Source: Liopterus haemorrhoidalis | Taxonomy: Eukaryota; Arthropoda; Insecta; Coleoptera; Dytiscidae | Direction: 5' to 3' | DNA: 64,000 bases | Assembly: GCA_963971575.1 (NCBI GenBank) | Contig: OZ020612.1 | Location: 69,871,869 to 69,935,868 of the forward strand | The notes under the pieces: model-generated | Database searches by the model: none | Told to the model about the DNA's origin: nothing | What the model saw: only the letters and a program-made list of their open reading frames with translations | Shown here: piece after piece, positions 11,358 through 22,684 of the stretch | Numbering within the stretch: position 1 is the stretch's first letter | Layout: each line of letters begins with the position of its first letter | Translations under genes and position numbers: made by a program

Positions 11358-13140
11358 GTCCTAAGATGGTAGTAGATACTTTTCTTATTATTATTTATTA
11401 TTATTTTTTTTTCTCTCATCCAACTTATACTGTAATTTATCATTGTATTAGAATCTTGTGACACTTGCATAATGTATCATCTTTAACGAAAATAAAGATA
11501 TTATTTGTATTATTATTTACCAAGTATAAAATCATAGTTTGTAATATGCCACATACTGCAGAGTTCTTGAAGATCTCTCCTTGGAACACGATTATTATGT
11601 TTGTTACAGTGGAAAAGTTGACTCGGCTAGAAATACTGTATACAGTTTACCACAAATAAATTACGACACATCCTGTATTTGTAGCTTAAATAATTTGGTG
11701 GCAATATAAACATAATCACCGGAAGTTTTGTTAAAAATCTACTATAACTTTTACAAATTACATTTAAACAGCGCATAAAAGAGCTAAACCGAAATATTCT
11801 AGGAGCTTGCTACGTATATATTACTATATCACAGACTATAGTATAAGTTTCCGAGAATTCCGCTATTATAATCTGTGCTAATTATTTCACTGAAAACATA
11901 CTCTCAGAACATGGGAAGGAATATCAGACTTAACATTTAATAAACTTACAGGAACTTTGTTTATGATCTTTTAGGTTACATGTTAATTGTTCTCTTGTTG
12001 GTTTGTTAAAACATGTGCATTCTGGGAAGCATGCTAATACAATAATGGTCTATTTGGCGGCGTTTTTATTTTAAATTATATGTACGTGTTGCTTCAGATT
12101 GGGTGCGTTTTGTTGGTGGTTGGTCAGTACTAGAGTTGATGCGCAAGAAAACGACAATTTTGATCGTGAAGTAAACATGGAATGAGATTTGCATGGAGGT
12201 TAAGTCATATGGTTGTAGAACAAATAACGAACATATTTCACCTAAATGGATAATCTAAATAATAAATGCAGAATAGGAAAATTTAATATTTGAAGCAAAT
12301 ATCTAGAACGTAATGTTTTAGAAGGAATGTACAATTGAATTGTACATACATTTTAAGTTTAGATTTAACAATACTAAATTAAAATCATACAGGTATATTT
12401 TAGGACACAAAATGAGAAAATACCTACAAGTGACAATTATTTACTTTAATATGAGAGTAATACCAAGATTTAATACTAATACATTTAAAAACCAAATAAA
12501 AATAACTGCATTCAAAAATTATTAAATTCAGATGCGGACGAAAAAAATCCACTTTAAAATTACAATAACAAATCACAAATATCTATTACGGTTTACAAAA
12601 AAATATATCCTTATTCTTGAGCAATGTGTAGCTCGAAGCATTGAATCCCCTGACACTAAAATACACGTTTTTAAGGAAGACATTTTTCCTGAATTTAACT
12701 CGAGCCGCTCCCAGAAAAAATGTGACTTTAGAATCTCCCTGAGAGAAAAATTTGGCTTCAGAGTACTTACCAGAAAAACCAGAAAGAAAAAAAAAATGGT
12801 GAGCCTCTGCACGAAGATATTGTGAACTGACAATAACTGAAGTGACGCCTAGCGGAATATTTTGGAACTTAACGGAATAGGATTTTGTTGGATGTGGCTC
12901 ATTTAATTGCATTGTTTGTATGTGTTAAAGTGAAGAAAACTTTAATAAACTGTCTTTAAAATTCCAACAGAAAATTAACTGCAATGTGAATTGTTGTGTA
13001 TCAAATGGTAAATGTCAAAAATATCCTATTCCAATCGCCATTTTGTAAGCGACAATAGCGCCTCTATAGGTAATGTCACTTCTCAATACCGGTATGATTA
13101 AAGGAAATGATTCAATTAAGTCAACTGTTTTCATGGTGAA
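11358..13140. other. No gene recognised; (TTA)n microsatellite
   Basis: A TTA/TTATT run is at about 11386-11415. The frames at 12532-12912 on both strands overlap each other and carry no motif. No further feature is supported. Confidence 0.4.
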
Positions 13141-13260
13141 TAATATTATCAATAATAATATTATTTATGTGAACGATTTTTAGTATTTCGACGGTATAAC
13201 CAAGATATAAAATATATATAAATTAGGTTTGTACCGATTAATCGGCAGCTAGTTAAAAGA
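13141..13260 (+). repeat. Unoccupied paralogue of the Tigger insertion site
   Basis: Reads ATTATCAATAATAATATTAT, TATTTCGACGG, TATAACCAAGA, then TTGTACCGATTAATCGGCAG without interruption. The same sequence is split at 14228-14277 and 15935-15992 by the Tigger element. The break falls at the TA dinucleotide. Confidence 0.9.
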
Positions 13261-13557
13261 AAACTAAATGTTAGAACGGAATAAAATTTAACTGAAAATA
13301 TACTAACATGTGACAGAACGTAACCTCGTATGTCAAATTTAACCAATTTAACAGTTTGTGCAAACGCCTAGGAGTAGATGGACCTAGGAGTTCGTACGAC
13401 TCTCCCCCCCCATATCCTCTGAATTTAAAACTGTTCCGAAATTGGTTTAAAAACAGACAAAATATTTTCTTATTATTATTTTTTAATATATAGAAAAAAT
13501 TGCGTGTCTAATAATATTTATACTATTTTTGTACATCTGAAAATTTTTGTTTCATTA
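13261..13557. other. Nothing recognised
   Basis: AT-rich, includes a short C run near 13405. Confidence 0.4.
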
Positions 13558-13646
13558 TTTCTAATGTGTCTTTTTTTGTTTCAGGTGAGTGTTGGCATAC
13601 ATTTTTTTCAATACTTCAAGATTTTCACAATAATATTCAAGTAAGA
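13558..13646 (+). promoter_or_regulatory. Candidate recursive splice site 1 with 56-nt cryptic exon
   Basis: A CTAAT branch-point-like motif at 13561, then GTCTTTTTTTGTTTCAG ending at 13584, directly joined to GTGAGT at 13585-13590. A second 5' splice site GTAAGA begins at 13641, so the segment between is 56 nt (13585-13640). This is the zero-nucleotide exon layout of recursive splicing in long insect introns. An ordinary small exon beginning GTGAGT is the alternative. No RNA evidence is available here. Confidence 0.6.
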
Positions 13647-14224
13647 ACGCAACCAGTACTTGTTATAGAATAAACGCAGTTGTTTTCTTTCAAAATATTT
13701 TCGCTTTTCGCATTCCAATTAGTTGAAATATTTGTTTAAAACGTTCCCGGAATTACGATTTAGGAGTTCAAGCGCTCTCTAGTGTTAATAATTCTGTTAA
13801 ACATCTTAGGTAATCTTTACTAATTGATGATCGGTGTCAGGTGTTGCTTACTTACCGCGGTGGAATGTGTTTGTCTACGAACTTTTTATTCTTTAAGTAC
13901 TTTTCAACGTAGAAGTTAAAATATTTGAAATCGTAATTGCGTCATTCCTAATTGGAAAAACTTGAATATTTTGTAGTTGTTCTACTATAATATATTCGAA
14001 ATGTCAAGGTTTATAAATTATCTTTACGCTGCGGAGATGAGTAAAATTTTACATAGATTATAATATAGAAATGTGGAGAGTTTTGTAAGATTTTAATACT
14101 TGATGAACTCACGCGGTAATATATGCTGTTTTTAATTATATATTATTAATCATTTTTTCTGTTACTTAAAACCCATTTTTGTTTTCTTTTAGTTATCAAT
14201 TATTATTATTTTCGTATGGTATAT
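13647..14224. other. No gene recognised
   Basis: AT-rich interval between the splice-site candidate and the Tigger element. Confidence 0.4.
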
Positions 14225-14706
14225 AATTATCAATAATAATATTATTTATGTGAACGATTTTTAGTATTTCGACGGTACAGTAATACCCCGCCACTCGACT
14301 GCCTCTTAGCTCGATGTTTTCGCCATTCGACGTAAATATCGAGAGTGAGAGTCGACGGAAGCATCGCTATCCGACGCGTGATCGAGTACCGATCACGTGA
14401 TACATGTTTTGGTAAACAAAGAGAAATGAACGCATGGTCAGCAATTCGCGCCTGGATATCTTGACGAAAACAACTCGGAATTAGTGCTGCTATGAAGTTT
14501 TTGTTTTTTGCTAAAATGAGTGATTTATATTTATAATTATGGGTCCAAACAAGGCTAGAGATGCAAGCATAGCTAAAAGGGAAACAGTAAGAATCACTAT
14601 GGAACAGAAAAAATAAATAATAGCCAAATATGAAAGTGGTATACGTGTGACTGAGTTGTCTACAAGGTATGGCGTTCCTAGATCGACGGTCAGTACAGCT
14701 TAAGAT

Positions 14707-15645
14707 TAGGGTGACCATTCTTCCCGCTTTTTGCGGGACTGTCCCGCATTTTGATTGGGTGTCCCGCATTAAGATGCGTCCCGAGTCCCGTATTCTAACA
14801 TTTTGTCCCGCATTGTAACTTGTATTTGAGGACCTTTTTTTTGCTCTTCACTTGGATTTGGAAGATGAGGACCTTTTTTTTTGCTCTTCACTTGGATTTG
14901 GGAGGTGAGGACCTTTTGTTTATGCTCTTCACTTGGATTTGGAAGATGAGGACCTTTTTTTTTGCTCTTCACTTGGATTTGGGAGGTGAGGACCTTTTGT
15001 TTATGCTCTTCACTTGGATTTGGAAGATGAGGACCTTTTGTTTTTGCTCTTCAATTGGATTTGGAAGATGAGGACCTTTTTTTTGATCTTCACTTGGATT
15101 TGGGAGGTGAGGACATTTTGTTTTTGCTCTTCACTTGGATTTGGAAGATGAGGACCTTTTGTTTTTGTTCTTTACTTGGATTTGGAAGATGAGGACCTTT
15201 TTTTTGCTCTTCACTTGGATTTGGGAGGTGAGAACCTTGTTTTTGCTCTTCACTTGGATTTGGGAGGTGAGGACCTTTTTTTTGCTCTTCACTTGGATTT
15301 GGGAGGTGAGGACCTTTTGTTTTTGCTCTTCATTTGGATTTGGAAGATGAGGACCTTTTGTTTTTGCTCTTCACTTGGATTTGGGAGGTGAGGACCTTTT
15401 GTTTTTGCTCTTCACTTGGATTTGGGAGGTGAGGACCTTTTGTTTTTGCTCTTCACTTGGATTTGGAAGATGAGGACCTTTTGTTTTTGCTCTTCACTTG
15501 GATTTGGAAGATGAGGACCTTTTTTTTTGCTCTTCACTTGGATTTGGAAGGTGAGGACCATTTTTTTCTCTTCACTTATATTTGGGAAGTGACGACCTTT
15601 TTTTGCTCCGTACCGTATTGCCTTCTTGAGGAAATGGTCACCCTA
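14707..15645. mobile_element. hAT-like MITE filled with a minisatellite
   Basis: Termini TAGGGTGACCATT and AATGGTCACCCTA-type inverted repeats, with exact 8-bp target duplications CTTAAGAT at 14699-14706 and 15646-15653. The 8-bp duplication suggests a hAT element. The left arm contains repeated GTCCCGC words. It has no coding capacity; short frames inside are read-through of the minisatellite. Confidence 0.85.
14821..15606 (+). repeat. 39-41 bp minisatellite, about 20 units
   Basis: The unit is close to GAGGACCTTTTTTTTGCTCT followed by TCACTTGGATTTGGAAGAT. Unit starts include 14828, 14867, 14907, 14948, 14988, 15029, 15070, 15109, 15150, 15191, 15230, 15269 and on to 15591. Two subtypes, ending GGAAGATGAGG or GGGAGGTGAGG, intermix, and T-run length varies. 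Related units occur in two other MITE families at 907-1287/49956-50925 and 49384-49605. Confidence 0.95.
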
Positions 15646-15992
15646 CTTAAGATGTACATTTTTTACAACATAAGGAAGCAATTAAAAATACCGATGTAGC
15701 GAAGGGAGTTTTTTCAATAATCGAACTTAGTCCACCTATTATTGACGAAATTGAAAAATTATTGTTAATTTGGATCAAAGAAAAAGATTTAGCTGATGAT
15801 AGTGTTTCCTTATATGTATAGATGTACATATGATTCCCTTTATTTCTTATGGGGAAATTCGACTCGCCACTCGACGAAATCGCTATTCGACGCTTTTTTA
15901 GAACGAATTAACGTCGAGTGGCGGGGTATTACTGTATAACCAAGAAATAAAATATATATAAATTAGGGTTGTACCGATTAATCGGCAGATAA

Positions 15993-16769
15993 TCGAATTA
16001 TCCCTTATACTTTTTGTCTTTCGTCTTATACTCTTTAAGTTCATCTGTGTTTTTCGAATATTGCTCTACAGCGTAGTAGATCTTCTATTCGATTTTCTTT
16101 TCATTTTATACAAGGTCTTCCCACGAGTCGACAAATATTCACTTTTACCATCGTAGACCTGTAACAGTCTGTCATCATTCGTCCTCATCACTTGTCCTAC
16201 TCTAGACAAAAAAGAAAAAATATTACACACATTTAGCTGCTATTTTAGTCACTACTATAAATAGTTTTAACCTTGCATAACATGACCATATATTAATTTT
16301 TTAGTCATCATTAAATTAGGCAACAATAAACGGAAAACCAAATCCTTATTACTTAATCATTTTCAGTGATACTCTGGCCTTGATTGAATTTTCAAAGATC
16401 AGCCTCAATATTTCACGCATGAAATACAGAGTACAGAGAGGCTGATGACGACATTGCCAATTAGAGTTTCAGTCCGTATAATTAGCGGCGAGTATCTAAA
16501 TACACACGTCATTCGTTTATTAACAACTTCAAATATGATATATGAGCGGGAATGCCAGTGAACCCAAACATGTCAAAAAACTAGAGAGGATAAGTCAATA
16601 TTTAATATTTACCTAGGTTTGGCTGTAAAAAACTATAGCGATCGTTAAATTGCTAAATAAATAATATAAATTTTAAAAAGAAAAATGTTTTGAATTTGAG
16701 TTAATATCTATATAAATATTCTAGAGGAAATTTTGTCAATAGGAAAACAATATTTATAAATGTGTTCTA
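15993..16769. other. No gene recognised
   Basis: Nothing supported. Confidence 0.4.
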
Positions 16770-17250
16770 ATTTTGAAACAGAATACAGTTTATTGCGAAG
16801 GATGCAGACTGCTTCCTTTAAGATAATTGGTTGTATCTGGAAGTTAATATTAACGATAGAATTAACGCAGCACCCATGTAGTCACAGTAGGCAAACTTTA
16901 ATAGTGCTGCAACAAATATGTTGAACAGTGTAGGTGCAAGAACACACCCTTGTCTGGTGCCATTAGTTACTGGAAATTAGTTCTATTGAGTTCCGCTTTA
17001 AGAGACTTTTGCTTCCGTTTGTCATGCAAGTTACGAATGAGCTATAGGAGTTTTGGAGAACATCCGAATTTTTGTAGTATTTTCCAGAGTAACGGACGAG
17101 GAACTGTGTCAAACGCTTTTCTGAAGTCGATGAAACAAATATTATAAGTTCCTATTTTGCTCGATGCATTTTTCCTTAAGTCTGGATGACAAATATTTCA
17201 TCGTTGCATCCTCTGATTCTCCTAAAACCAGATTTTAGTTCTGGATAAAA
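16770..17250 (-). pseudogene. LINE reverse transcriptase domain, broken
   Basis: On the - strand near 17140: YNICFIDFRKAFDTVPRPLL then WKILQKFG. This is the RT motif containing the first catalytic aspartate (FxDFxKAFD). Further on it reads LIRNLHDKRKQKSLKAELN and, after a frameshift, GTRQGCVLAPTLFNIF (RT motif 4) at about 16930. The YADD segment is not found. Stops and shifts show it is dead. The GTRQGCVLAPTLFN form is common in RTE-like and related animal LINEs; exact clade uncertain. Confidence 0.8.
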
Positions 17251-17384
17251 CCTTTTTTATTTCGTTACAATCCTTCTGAAACACATAAAAACGATTAATA
17301 TGTGGGCCCATAACAAAAACAAAATTTAAATTCATCAACAAAAAGTCTGCAATTTTTTATTAAATTCTTGGTAATAATCAGTTG

Positions 17385-17455
17385 GCTCAAGATAGGAGAG
17401 ACCTATGTTCAGCAGTGGAAACAAGAGCTGTCGGATGACGAGGATACTTAATAAA
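17385..17455 (+). other. Possible LINE 3' end scrap
   Basis: GGAGAGACCTATGTTCAGCAGTGGA resembles, with changes, the AGGCCTATGTCCAGCAGTGGA-like 3' end of some insect LINEs. Only about 70 bp, so low confidence. Confidence 0.3.
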
Positions 17456-18229
17456 ATTCAAATCTTTAACAATGTTTGGTGGACGTTAATTAACTTCGCT
17501 AGCATTAACCTGCCAACATACATCAATTTGTGGAATTTATATGTAAAAACAAAAATAAATTGTAGATTATACTCATCGATATAAGAACTACACTTGTTTG
17601 TTGAATGCGTTGTTCTAAAATAACTATTTAGAATTTACTAAATATTACTTTTAGTCACGTTTTCAAATATTTAACGGCAATCAAATAATAGCCGCACGGA
17701 AATTGGTTGAGAACTGAAGAACATATCGAATGAAGTCACGCATGAATTTCATTCCTAAGCAAATGATTATAAAAATACCATCGAGAGAGGAATGTTATAA
17801 GACACGGGGACTCAACAAGTGTTATCAGTCGAGGCTTGGCGGACTTCCAACATAGACAGCACTTAGCGCCGGCATCACCACACACCATGCTATGTATGTT
17901 ACATGGAGTAATGGAATAATAACGGGAAACTGTATTTTCTCTATTTCCACTAGCGCAGCCACATACAAAACACAAGTTAACAATATGTCTACTTTTTACT
18001 GTACTCTTCATTTTTTATCATTGCAAGTCAGAACATGTACACTGGTTGAGGCTAGTCATGTAATCATGATTTATTTTTAAGGTATAAATATTGTTGAGTT
18101 CATTAATAAATAGTAGGTTCATATTTTAAATTTTTTTTTTCCGTTTGTGGGGGCATTTCTAGGATCAGTTGAAACGTGAATGTTGGCTAAATGAATTTAA
18201 ATAATTTCATTTTACTTCATAGTACTTAC
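17456..18229. other. No gene recognised
   Basis: No supported coding region or repeat. Confidence 0.4.
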
Positions 18230-18520
18230 GTTGAAAGGCCCTCCACATAGTGGATTCCAAGACTTGCGAGCGGTATCAAGTCTGAAAACCTAAAGGATCC
18301 GCCGGTCGGTTGCTTAGATTCTTTATGAGAGGAATAAAGGTGTTTGAATTAAAGTCTACATTTTACTTAATCTACGTTTAATGCTTAGTTAGAATCGGTT
18401 ATTAATTACATTAGAACTTACAATTTAATGCTGGCTATAAAATCCCATGAGAGACACTCAAACACAAAGACCTCACAATCACCGTTATCACCTCACAAGC
18501 CGCTAAACACCACACAACAC
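18230..18520 (+). repeat. Dispersed repeat of unknown class, copy 1
   Basis: Homologous to 55180-55480. Both share CCAAGACTTGCGAGCGG, then GAATTAAAGTC(T/A)ACATTT about 100 bp on, then TTACAA(T)TTAA and GATGAGACAC-like words. No coding frame. It could be part of an LTR or UTR of a retroelement; I cannot tell. Confidence 0.65.
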
Positions 18521-19129
18521 TCACAGTGTTTAACCCGTTAACGAGGTTCGTTTATTTCATTAAACTGTCCTCAACACTTCCAGATTACTTCTGGTTTTAC
18601 CCACTACACGCTACCGGGGTTCTCTACCAAAACTGCTTGGGAGGTTCGTCCGTACACGGTCACGGTTTACTCATGACTCCTTTTGTCTCTCACAAGATTT
18701 TTCCAGCTCTTTTCTTAAGCTAATAATCTGATCTAGTTGTAAAAATAATCAGCTCTCCAATTAACAACAAAACCCTTTTAACTTATGTTGAAGTCTCATA
18801 TTTCTATTACCAATAATTTATAAACCCAAATAATTAATTTTTACTCTAATTACTACGAAGTCCATATCACTGAAAATATATGGTCGCCTATCAACATCTG
18901 TATAAACATTTTCCCATGTTATTTGATATAAACAATAACATTCTTTTAAACAAATCATAATATACGACGGTAATTCTACCCGTATCTTTCAACACTTAAC
19001 TAGAAATGTAAAATACTTAACTTTTTGTAAAATACAAATTATTAACAGTTTCTGGTATTTACATCTTAGAGTTGCTGGTTTATGTATTTAAAAATCAAAT
19101 GTCATCAAAGGCATGTCTGGCGCAAGTGT
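18521..19129. other. No gene recognised
   Basis: C/T-rich at first, then AT-rich; the short frame at 18526-18723 has no motif. Confidence 0.4.
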
Positions 19130-19562
19130 CCCAATAGACTACTAATTTGCTCACCATTTGAACCAGCATTCATATAACACTAGAGGAAAAGATTGTTTCA
19201 GAACTCCAGCAAACATGCTGGAGCTGACAAGAAAATCACCAAAAACTGGTATTAAATTATTTAATTCACTGCCATTCCATGTCAGAAATGAAACGCAGTT
19301 TACTGTATTTAAGCAGAAGATTAAGGTATTTCTTATAGAGCATTGTGTATACTCAATGAACGAATTCTTGAAATTTTGTAAGGACTGGTGTAGTCATGCC
19401 AATGGGGAACAGTGATTTTGGGTAATTTAATGTATGATTTTATTGTTTTATCAATTGTATAACTTGTTTTACTAATCAAAGTCTGTGTAAAATTATAAAT
19501 TCATGTACTACATGCAGTCCTGTATTTAAAGGATTAATAAATATTATTATTATTATTATTAT
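19130..19562 (+). pseudogene. 3' end of a CR1-type LINE
   Basis: The frame reads HSYNTRGKDCFRTPANML, then GIKLFNSLPFHVRN and FKQKIKVFLIE. This is the extreme C-terminus seen in CR1/Jockey-like insect LINEs (H-NTR, KxFNxLP, FKxxLKxxL). A short 3' UTR follows and ends in AATAAATATTATTATTATTA, a (TTA)n tail typical of such elements. The rest of the ORF is missing, as in a 5'-truncated insertion. I did not find clear target duplications. Confidence 0.75.
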
Positions 19563-20490
19563 TTCACCATCCTCGTAGTTATTATAGTTCTTAAGATAGC
19601 AATGGAGGCAAATTAAAGTTATAAGAGTTTCAAATGTTAATAAAATCATAGTCATAGACATGTTATCTACAATTAGCGGAAATGTAACATGCATCATGCT
19701 TCAAACGTTGTTAAAAAGCAAGGTCTTTTTACTCGTGTTCTGCTTTTATGTGGTAACATTATTATTAACAATTCGCACGTAATTCTCAGTGCAGCAATGT
19801 TCTGTTCTCCCTCTGTAACCAAAGTTATGAAATGATTTTAAATATTTTATCAAATTGTAAGTATTTTTCCGGTACGTCGCTGTTATCTCCATAAGTTTGG
19901 CAGCGTTGTATTACTGTGGCACATTATGTCGCGTTTTCCTGTCTCATTTCCGTTTGTGGGCCGTCAGTCGTGAATAGTCGTGACAAAAGACTCGGTGCCG
20001 GTATGCCCCAGCCTCAGCCCCAACTGTTGGACAATGGTACTCTCTACTCTGCTCCACTACAATTGAATTAGTTAGGGAAAAAGTTTCACTGCTCGCTTCT
20101 ACTGTTCTCGTTTTAAATAGTTTGAGGGCTTGAATTGGCTCGCAGATTATTACAATACATGAACCTATTAAATTACTTATGAATTTTAAACAATAGAATT
20201 TATGTGCAAAAATTTGTAGCAGGTATTTTTTATTATAAAATTTTGGAGGACTGTTTTTATTTTATAAAATGAAAATTAATAACTAAACAATAGGGGATTG
20301 GCATGATTTTTTTTATTTTTTATTATATTCCTGCCCGTGAGCCATGGCATGTCTCTCTGGGTTCGTGTCTTTCCTATTAAGTGTATACGTTTCTATATCT
20401 ATTCATTAAAATCTTATTGGACGACCCATCATATATGTGGTCCGTCGTAGACCGAAACGTCGTTTGCAGCTCATTATTACATTTATGCTG
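19563..20490. other. No gene recognised; possible Penelope tail
   Basis: At 20420-20470 the text GGTCCGTCGTAGACCGAAACGTCG resembles the end of Penelope-like elements also present near 47130 and 45580. Weak evidence. Otherwise nothing supported. Confidence 0.3.
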
Positions 20491-21808
20491 ATAACACTGG
20501 TCAACACAATTTTTGCTGACTTACACCTAAGACTTGTTTCTTACTAATTTGGTGCTGCTGAACTCAAATATCACATCAGTTTTTGCGTATCACATCAGAT
20601 TTTTGCTCTACAACAAATACATATTTTCGGCCAAATAATGCTTCTATCGTTTAATTTTAGACGTCGATACTGTAATTGGTACAAATTTGGCGAGCAATAA
20701 GGACTAAAGAATTAGAAAATATTCGTAAAATTTTATTTATTGTGAAAGAAAGAAAATGAGGACAGTTTTAATTACATTTTAAGGCATTGGAGTGTTAAAA
20801 TAAAAATACAAAATAATTTAAGGATTAAATGGTCGTTTGTAAGATATTCTGGAGTGCACCATTCCCGATAAATCTCTTTTAATACTCCAACAGTAGTCAG
20901 CCATCATGTGTGTATCCCACCTTCCTTGATAACGTCTCTCCATCTCTTTTAAATCCTGATGGAAACGTTCACACTGTTCATCACTAACATCTCCAAGATT
21001 GATAGGAAATTTGTCAAAAGAACTGTTTAAAAAATGAAGTTTCACGCTCATGTTGCACCCCAGATGATGATAATTTTTAATCAAATTTTCAACGACCTCC
21101 ACATAGTTTTCGGCTTTTTTATTCCCAAGAAAATTTTTGATGAGCGCCACGAAAGACATGCCATGCATTCTTCTCCATATCATCCATATGTACAGTGAAA
21201 TGTTGATCATTCACTAATTTTCTAATTTGTGGTCCGTCAAAAATGCCAGCTTTTAGCTTCTCATTACTGAGACTTTGAAATGTTTCAGATATATATTTGA
21301 AACAGTCACCATCTTTGTTCAACGCTTTTACAAACTGCTTCATTAGACCCAGTTTAATATGAAGAGAGGGGAAAATGATTTTTGTTCGCTCCACCAAAAG
21401 TTCGTGTATTATGTTTGAGTCTCCAACATTTAAATCTATTCTCACCGGCCAATTTTTCCAAGTCCAATGCTTATCTCTCGCTCTGCTGTCCCACAAACAC
21501 AAAAAACATGGATATTTTGTGAATCCACCTTGTTGACCAAGTAAAAAGTTTACCATTAAGGTCTATAACAAGTACCTGCATGAAAGGCGTTCCTACGAAA
21601 TATATTGGACAACAAGAACGAAGTTGAAATTAAAGTAGACGTATATCAGAACGTGAAAAGGTGAAAAAAATCAAAATACGATAGAACAAAAATTTGACGT
21701 GATAGGCAGAAACTGTTAACATTTTTGAAATCAGCACCACAAAATGAGTTAAAAACAAGTATCAGATCTAAGTCAGCAATAAAAAAGTTTTTTGTTGACC
21801 AGTGTTAT
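20491..21808 (-). mobile_element. Long-TIR transposon unit carrying an arthropod orphan ORF
   Basis: Ends are ATAACACTGGTCAACA and its reverse complement. Similarity between the ends continues inward for about 150 bp (20491-20640 against 21660-21808) with shared words TGCTGACTTA, ACTTGTTT, TGCTGA and TATCAC. The unit is 1318 bp and encloses only the broken orphan ORF. No target duplication is obvious because the terminal A/T bases are themselves part of the inverted repeat. Confidence 0.75.
20818..21580 (-). pseudogene. Orphan protein family (GFTKYPCFLCLWDSRAR), frameshifted
   Basis: From 21556 downward the frame reads LLGQQGGFTKYPCFLCLWDS, LHIKLGLMKQFVKALNKDGD and GPQIRKLVNDQHF. Near 21150 it shifts to another frame reading FLGNKKAENYVEVVENLIKN, DEQCERFHQDLKEMERRYQG and MMADYCWSIKRD, ending at 20818. 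I recognise this as a family repeated in many arthropod genomes and usually annotated only as uncharacterised. The CxxC-type PCFLC and the ERFHQD/MMADYCW motifs are its signatures. A second frameshift at about 21556 separates VLVIDL from MVNFLL. The N-terminal part is missing. Function unknown; the surrounding TIRs suggest it belongs to a transposon. Confidence 0.8.
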
Positions 21809-22223
21809 TCATGTTCGCACCTAATATTTTTAACCAATATGTGAGTAGACTGTTGCAAAATCTGTATAGAGATTCTTTATGTTTCGATAGCATTACACAA
21901 TTAATATGCTCATTAATTAAAAGTCAATATTTGTTTAACTTCAAAATATTCTGAAAGTATACCCAGTGTGTTTAGTTGAAAATGAGGTCAGGATTCTCTC
22001 GACATTTTACAAAATGATTGAATAAATCCGACAATTCATAGAATCGTGGTCACGTCTCAGATGAAATCACTTCGATCGGCCCCAATTTGCAGTTAAGAAG
22101 CATAGTTTTCGAAACCATTACAAGAAATCTTCACTTATTTCGACATTAATTATTACATAAAAATTTCATATAACACTGGTATAACTTCAATTTTGACAGG
22201 ATTCATCAAATAAGCAGCTGGTT
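21809..22223. other. No gene recognised
   Basis: Nothing supported. Confidence 0.4.
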
Positions 22224-22373
22224 CAGTGCCGGATTAAGGTTTTTATGGGCCCTAGGCTGAATGGATGAGCCCCTAAGGGAAGTCTAATCGAATGATGAGT
22301 AAAAAAACAGGCTCCTTCGGCGCATCAAAATCACGAGGCTTTAGGCCATGATCTATAAGTAAATCCGATACTG
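22224..22373. mobile_element. 150-bp hAT-type MITE
   Basis: Left end CAGTGCCGGATTA; right end in reverse CAGTATCGGATTT. Flanks AGCTGGTT and AACAGGTT agree at 6 of 8 positions, a plausible worn 8-bp duplication. Confidence 0.6.
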
Positions 22374-22390
22374 AACAGGTTTAAAAAAGA

Positions 22391-22619
22391 AAAATTGATG
22401 AGAAGTACACATTTCGGGGTTTCGCAGGTATCTATGGTAATATACCTATATATTTTTCAGACGATGTGTTTTTCCAAAGTCTCAGTATTTATCCTATTTG
22501 GGCCAAAGAAAAGTAAATGCATGCCAAATCTCAATTCGTTACGTCCAGCGATTTTGTCAAAATTTCTACCGTGCAGACACATAGGGGACGGTATAGGGTA
22601 CACCTACAAACCCTAAAAA
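22391..22619 (+). repeat. tRNA-module repeat, short internally deleted copy
   Basis: Keeps a left end (AAAATTGATG, then GGGGTTTCGCAGGTAT) and a right end (GACGGTATAGGGTACACC, then TACAAACCCTAAAAA) but only about 230 bp in total. The tRNA-like module is gone. More diverged than the other copies. Confidence 0.6.
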
Positions 22620-22684
22620 GTGCGTTTTCCAAATCAGCGTTTCTTAACCATTCTTAATTAAAATTGGTTAAAAGTTCCAACAGC

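Larger units (their letters stand above)
14539..15822 (+). pseudogene. Tigger transposase N-terminus (psq/CENP-B type HTH), split by a MITE
   Basis: Before the MITE: MGPNKARDASIAK, IIAKYESGIRVTELSTRYG and VPRSTVST. After it (15654 on): KEAIKNTDVAKGV, then IIDEIEKLLLIWIKEKDLA. This is the first HTH and the start of the CENP-B-type second DNA-binding domain of Tigger transposases. Stops include TAA before IIAKY and one in the joining codons. The catalytic domain is absent, so the element could move only if a transposase were supplied elsewhere. Confidence 0.8.
14278..15934 (+). mobile_element. pogo/Tigger-type DNA transposon, deleted and interrupted
   Basis: Ends are CAGTAATACCCCGCCACTCG and its reverse (CGAGTGGCGGGGTATTACTG), flanked by TA at 14276-14277 and 15935-15936, as expected for the Tc1/mariner superfamily. 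The transposase frame begins at 14539 and stops being recognisable near 15822, so most of the DDE domain is missing. A hAT-like MITE (14707-15645) sits inside the frame. A 453-bp derivative with the same ends is at 44208-44660. Confidence 0.9.

Noticed and set aside
12532..12912. Overlapping frames of 86-108 codons on both strands
   Set aside because: They shadow one another, are AT-biased and contain no recognisable motif.
14769..15699. Open frames with repeated WIWKMRTFF or LHLDLGGED peptides
   Set aside because: They are read-through of the 39-41 bp minisatellite in several frames and do not represent proteins.
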